Source of the DNA: Theropithecus gelada
Taxonomy: Eukaryota; Chordata; Mammalia; Primates; Cercopithecidae
Assembly (NCBI RefSeq): GCF_003255815.1
Contig: NC_037680.1
Location: 25,328,304 to 25,392,303, forward strand
Length of the DNA: 64,000 nt
Direction of reading: 5' to 3'
A model generated the notes under the pieces. The model ran no database searches. It was not told the origin of the DNA and saw only the letters and a program-made list of their open reading frames with translations. Of this stretch, positions 59,165 to 64,000 are shown piece after piece. Position numbers and translations under genes: made by a program. Each line of letters opens with the position of its first letter. The first letter of the stretch is position 1.

Positions 59165-59398
59165 AGTTGTGCTCTGGAGCCAGAAAGAAGTCTCCTGTAA
59201 TTCTAGCTGCTCCATTTATTTATTCCTACCACATTGAAACATTACATAATCTCTGGATCCTCAGTTTACTGGTCTGTAAAATGAAGATAATAATGTTTAC
59301 TTTTCAGTGTTGTCAAAAAGGTGAGAGACAACAGGTATAGAACGTCTTCAGATCAGTAAGCGTTCAGTAAATGGGTGGTCATTATAATTATTTAGGAC
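59165..59398 (+). mobile_element. MIR SINE, sense
   Basis: TGTGCTCTGGAGCCAGA, CTCAGTTTACTGGTCTGTAAAATGAAG, ATAATAATGTTTAC and GTAAGCGTTCAGTAAATG follow the MIR consensus from its 5' part to its end. Confidence 0.87.
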
Positions 59399-60540
59399 TT
59401 AGTATAATGGCAATTTGCCTATTAGAGAGATAGGAAAAAATAATCCTGTAGAAATTTAACAATATGAGCATTCTATACCCTTTGGGAATGACACACAAAC
59501 ATATTTTTTATATCACAGCTTTCTGTAGAAGGAGTCAATGAAGTATTATAGAGCTATGCTGTTTTTGTTTTGTCGTGTTGTGCTTTCTGTTTCCCCTAAG
59601 TGGCATTAAATAAACATTACAGACTGCAATAGGATAAAGGCTGATTTCTACTGCAATATAAAAAACATCCTAGGAAGACAGGGTGTAGCTATGCAGTTCC
59701 AACTGGGGCAAGGAAAAGCATATATAAAACAGGGGAGTTTGGATTGCTGAAATATGAATTCTCATCGTCAAAAAAACAAAAAACAAAAAAAAACCCAAAA
59801 AAAAACCTTTGTTAAACTTCCATACGTAGGATATTTGGCGGACAATGCTGCCGTAAATTAAATATCCAATATGCAGGTGCTTGTTTTCAAATACAGGTAT
59901 TTAGGATTTATATCTCCTTGAGTTTATGAAATTAAATGAGTAGAGGTCCAGAATTTGTGTATAATATTATTTAGTAAATGAGGCAGTGCTTATCTTCTAA
60001 TCATGTTTATTGTCAACGAATTTCAGCGGGAAAACCTGAAGAAAAGATTGTTACAGCTCACAATTGCCAGGCATAAAGCCCCTTCCATGCATTTTAGCTT
60101 GAAAATGATCATTTATGGCAAAAGCAATTGTCTTTATAATTTGATTGAAACAAGCATATTATGACAAAAAGTTATCAGCAATGCGGAGACACTGTGTGTC
60201 CTCTCCCACTATTTCAACAAGTGAGTGGATAATTGTGCCGTAGGCTTTAGTAATCTTTGCTAATTGCTCTCACTACTTAGATGATACCTCACCACTTTTT
60301 GTGTGCAGTACACAATTATGCCTTTCATTTAGACAATTCGCTCTTATTCTCTGCTTCCTAGTTCTTGTTTCAAATAGGGGATAAGCATCTTGGGAACAGT
60401 GTTGTGTCTTATCCATGTTAATCCTGTGTAGACCACAATCTTCATGGTGCTGAGCAAAAGACACACAGCTAGCGGTTAGTTAATAAATCTTAGGATTTCT
60501 AGCCCTAGTGAAACATGTGGGAATATAGACCTGCTTGTGA
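59399..60540. other. Unique sequence with an A/C-rich run
   Basis: An A-rich run with C interruptions lies at 59770-59806. No gene or named repeat recognised. Confidence 0.45.
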
Positions 60541-60660
60541 CCTATCAGTGGGAATATAAATTGATACAGCCTTCCTAAGGGGTAATTTGTCATGTATCAA
60601 ATGTAAAATGTTGAAGTCCTTCAACCTAGCAATTCTTAGCTAACATGTTTTTCCGGAGGT
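60541..60660 (+). mobile_element. L1M ORF2-end fragment
   Basis: GTGGGAATATAAATTGATACAGCC, AAGGGGTAATTTGTC and CAACCTAGCAATTCTTAG match the L1M text GGGAATGTAAATTGGTACAGCC ... CCAGCAATTCC. Confidence 0.6.
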
Positions 60661-60740
60661 CTTTCCCTGTGTATCATTTCCACATATCACCACCACTTCA
60701 TTCTCTACCCCACCTAATTTTCCAAATTGGTTAAATTTCA

Positions 60741-60945
60741 GTCTTTTTTTTTTTTTTTAATTCTAACTTTATTGAGCTTTAAGTAACAGATTAAAATTGG
60801 ATATGTTTAAAGAGCACAATGTGCTCTTTTGATATAGGTATAGATTGTGAAATGTTTATTAATCAAGCTAGTTAACATATCCCTCACCTCTCATTGATGT
60901 GTAAGTGTACATTGTGAGAATACTTAAATTCTGAGGTCAAATGCA
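60741..60945 (-). mobile_element. L1M 3'UTR, antisense
   Basis: A T run is followed by TTTATTGAGCTTTAAGTAAC, TGTTTAAAGAGCACAATG, TATAGATTGTGAAATG, AATCAAGCTAGTTAACATATCCCTCACCTC: antisense L1M 3' end starting from its poly(A) tail. Confidence 0.85.
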
Positions 60946-60949
60946 ACCT

Positions 60950-61150
60950 CCTATTGGAAGCTCTTTTTAATCTTAAAATTGTCTGATGATTTTATTTTGA
61001 ATTCCCCAAAATATCTCTTATCTCAGCATTCACTATTTAACTTCATAACGGTTGTATCCTCTGTGCTCACCAGAGTGTCTATCATATTGCATATACTAAT
61101 ACAGGTCTATTAAATTAGTGAATAAATGATTGAGTAAATGAATGAATACA
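60950..61150 (+). mobile_element. L2 LINE 3' end
   Basis: CCTCCTATTGGAAGCTC, CTCTGTGCTCACCAGAGTGTC and GTGAATAAATGATTGAGTAAATGAATGAA follow the L2 terminus. Confidence 0.6.
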
Positions 61151-62640
61151 CTGATGTGTTTGTATCCATGGTGTGAATAATTGTCTGTACATATTTTAAA
61201 ATTACATTAAAATTTAAGAACCACCAAAACAACACTTTTTACACAGTGGAATGTCTTTATTTTATTAAAGAATTATTAAAGTATAAAAGAAAAGAAGAAC
61301 CAAATTTAATGTTATTTTTCTAAAATCACTTCATCAAAGAATAGTCCATATGCTTACTATAGACACTGTCTTAGCAATTATAATATAGATGTCTATAAAC
61401 AGAAAATGCATGGATCTGGGCCCTCCATTAGTGAGAGTAATAAAACTGAGAATGAATTATCCCGTGATCTTTGAATTGTTTATATCCGTGTTCTACTGTG
61501 GTCTAAACTAGCTAGGATTTACTCCTTAAAAACACTAAACAGCAGCATGACTAATAAGAGGATCCTCTTAGATCATTCCAACCAAAACGATTATTTCCTT
61601 TTTTCCACTTCTTACACTGCTAAGAATCCTTTAATAGAGAACCCTCTTATAAATCTATAGTGAATATAAAGAAGGCAACAAAGCAGCTATGTGAAAGAAA
61701 GTTCATTTTTTTCATTTGATTTTCTTATATGTTGCACATATTGAGAATAATCGCTTTAGTTATCTCTATTTTCCTTAAAAAGAATCTAAGATCTCACTTT
61801 GTAAAATAGTAGACTATCGCTCCTATGTATGTATGTGTGTATATGTATGTGTATGTATATGTATGTATGTATATATGTATATGTGTGTATATAAAATTTT
61901 GGGGAAAACAATCATACCCTAACTCATCTAATCCTTAGCCAATTAATTAAATGACCTTTATATCTACCCAGATTCTTAGCATTCATTTGATACAGTTGCC
62001 TAAATTATAAGTGGGGAAACTCAATCACAGAGAGAATTTTTTGTGTCTTTCGTGGAAACTGAACCCAAGTACTTGACAGACATGCCACTGGAGACTACCT
62101 CCTCAGACCCAGTCCAGGGCTTCCAGCACCCACAGATTCCCTCCCACTTCAATCAGTGTGTGACATTAAAGTATTTTAAATGACAATTTAGATCTCAAAC
62201 TTTGTACATCTCAATCTAGTACTCACTCATCCCTGAATTCATTCTAGGAAATACTTACAAGTTGAAAATAATATTTTACACATTTTTATTACACTGATTT
62301 GCCAAAAATAACACACAGCAGTAACCAAAACACATCACAGACTCTCTCTGTCTTTCACGCATGCACACCTACACACTCTCTCTTTCTCTCTGCCTCTACT
62401 AAACCAAGGGTAGTAATGGTTCCTGTCTAAAAGCAAGAAAACTTAAAAGAAAAAACATCTATTATACAGCATGCAAATATTTCCTATGACTCTCTTATGC
62501 CATCCCCCCACCCCTTTGGTGAGATTAATTGTGTGACAAATGACATGAGATGGCCTTATGAAATTTCAGTCTGGAGCAATTTTTACTGCTAATGGAAATT
62601 ATAAATAATATGTGCCTTTCGTCAACTGCATTCTTCAGTA
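61151..62640. other. Mostly unique; one probable MIR trace
   Basis: About 61975-62095 (AGTGGGGAAACTCAATCACAGAGAG, GTGGAAACTGAACCCAAG) resembles antisense MIR. No gene recognised. Confidence 0.45.
61824..61893 (+). repeat. (GTAT)n/(TGTA)n compound microsatellite
   Basis: Alternating GTAT and GTGT units, about 70 bp. Confidence 0.93.
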
Positions 62641-62935
62641 ATCTAATTGTATCAAGCTAATGAGACCTGGGTTAGGAAATGTTCTGAGGTTCCCATGCCC
62701 CAGGTCAGGGAAGGCTGAAAACATCTCGGAACAGATGTGCTCAGTCTCAGGAGGATGGCTGCTGGAGCACTTGGTCACTCCACAAAGCACTGGCTGTGCA
62801 GGAGCCTGTGCACTTGACCTCTCCGCTAGAGGTAAAGAGCCTTCCTGTTGGTTAGCAGCAAAAATGAGGAGGGAGGAAGGGCAGAGGGAGATAAAAATTC
62901 TCCTTCTTACCCTCTGTACCTCCATCTTTTATTAA
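62641..62935. other. G+C-richer unique segment
   Basis: Base composition differs from its A+T-rich surroundings. Overlapping frames of 91 (plus) and 96 (minus) codons are open, and AGAGGTAAAG at about 62828-62837 would fit a splice donor on the plus strand. No protein family, repeat or start context recognised, so an exon is not called. Confidence 0.3.
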
Positions 62936-63262
62936 TTTTGTAGAAAATTATCTCCATTTCTTCCCAGGGACAATGGCTGTAAATGCTGCCTTTTCAGAAA
63001 CTAACACATGTCTTGGCATCTGCGTGTGTTGAAGTGTCCAGGAGGTCAGGGGAGGGTTGCATGAGAACTAAAACACCTCTTTTCTTCATTTCTCCAAATC
63101 AATATTGTTTACTCTACAATTACAAAGGTTGATGCAACACCACTCCAGGCTGTTATAGACTTCAACTGCTTCAAAGAATATTTTATATTATAGTTGGATG
63201 ACAGGGGTTTAAATAAAAATTTTCAACATGTTCCTAAAGTGGCATATGCTATAACCTCCACC

Positions 63263-63265
63263 AAC

Positions 63266-63304
<39 letters not shown>
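63263..63304 (+). repeat. (CA)n microsatellite
   Basis: About 19 CA units. Confidence 0.96.
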
Positions 63305-63306
<2 letters not shown>

Positions 63307-63628
63307 CCTTGAGGTTAGGATGTGTGGGTGGCTGAGCTGAGATATAATTACCTACATCCTCCAAATGATGTCACATAAGGGCAAGATGATCTTAGGGGTT
63401 GACTTTCATATTTTGGTCAATATCCAAAATCCAATATGAGATGTTTTTCCCTCTCAGTTACTCATAAGTTGTTTTTGTTTTGCTTTGTTTAGTTTTTCAT
63501 TTCAATTCAGCTGGAAAATAGTTTTCTTACTCTCTCTTATTTTTTTCTTTGTGTTTTTTTTTTTTAACCAAAGTACAATCATTCCTACTCTCCCATCTCT
63601 CCCCAACCCTGTGTACCATGAGAGTGAG

Positions 63629-63655
63629 TATACACACACACACACACACACACAC
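63629..63655 (+). repeat. (CA)n microsatellite
   Basis: About 13 units, 325 bp after the previous CA tract. Confidence 0.95.
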
Positions 63656-63927
63656 CTGTCACATCTGTGCTGCCTTTGTTCCTTTGACGCAAGGGAACAC
63701 TGATTTCATAGTAGCATACTAGCAAAGAATTGTTCCTTTAGTAAGCCTCCTGGGGTTTTATTCAAGATGTTTCAAATGTCCAAGAATGCGGACGCTCATT
63801 GCTTTTGTAAGGATGTGATCAGTTCTCACAGTGAGCCTTTTTCCCTCTCTCTTCTCATGTTCAACTCAAATTCTTTCCTCGCCCTTTGTGCTGTCCATTT
63901 GCTGTCTGCCAAAAGATCCTTCCTCTC

Positions 63928-64000
63928 CTGAGGCATTTAAATCTTTCACATATTTGTAGACTGTTACCATGCTCCTCTTAGCAATTACTTAGCCAAAATA
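63928..64000 (+). mobile_element. Possible L3/CR1 fragment, cut by the window edge
   Basis: GGCATTTAAATCTTTCACATATTTGTAGACTGTTACCATG and CTCCTCTTAGC resemble the CR1/L3 3' text (ATATTTGTAGACTG(C/T)TA(C/T)CATGTCCCCTCTTAG). The rest lies outside the window. Confidence 0.5.

Overview
This is primate, most likely human, intergenic or deep-intronic DNA. The evidence is the repeat content: Alu elements of J, S and Y type, primate-lineage L1 (L1PA) sequence, a THE1 MaLR provirus, MIR/L2 relics and old hAT elements in an A+T-rich background. I see no exon of a functional cellular gene, no tRNA, rRNA or snRNA, and no CRISPR or prokaryotic features. The locus cannot be named from the sequence. One base is undetermined (position 16661).

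Layout: 1-2036 is the 5' end of a full-length-type L1PA element in antisense. It has a 5'UTR with an intact YY1 site and an ORF1 that is open for all 331 codons visible before the window edge. 3.0-3.9 kb holds an Alu-derived fragment and an AluS-like element in an old repeat. 6.7-9.6 kb is an ancient antisense L1 ORF2/3'UTR. 11.2-11.9 kb is an L1MA/MB-type 3' end. 14.2 and 16.6 kb carry long AAGG arrays, the second growing from an Alu tail. 17.5-18.6 kb is an old L1 3' end split by an RPL17 processed pseudogene whose 5' piece is inverted inside an imperfect inverted repeat. 19.0 kb is an antisense AluJ. 21338-23622 is a complete THE1 provirus (LTR, internal region, LTR). 24.8 kb is an AluY-like element. 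25.1-32.9 kb is the longest repeat-poor stretch. 32.9 kb is a truncated AluY-type insertion. 36.4-37.4 kb has two hAT elements followed by an L1PA 3' end. 42.2-44.9 kb is an old L1/HAL1 with nested L1MA-type and hAT insertions. 45.1 kb is an Alu inside a MIR. 49.6-50.8 kb is an L2 relic plus an LTR-like unidentified segment. 51.7, 52.8 and 56.6 kb carry AluJ, a tiny L1 tail and an AluS-like element. 60.5-64 kb has L1M, L2, MIR and L3/CR1 fragments and several microsatellites.

There is no operon or pathway here. The relations among features are insertion chronology: MIR/L2/L3 and hAT oldest, then L1M, AluJ and THE1, then AluS/L1PA and AluY. Target-site duplications support several insertions. 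Family assignments come from recognising consensus features by eye, without a database search, so subfamily labels are approximate. Element boundaries are accurate to a few bases where a duplication is described and to tens of bases otherwise.
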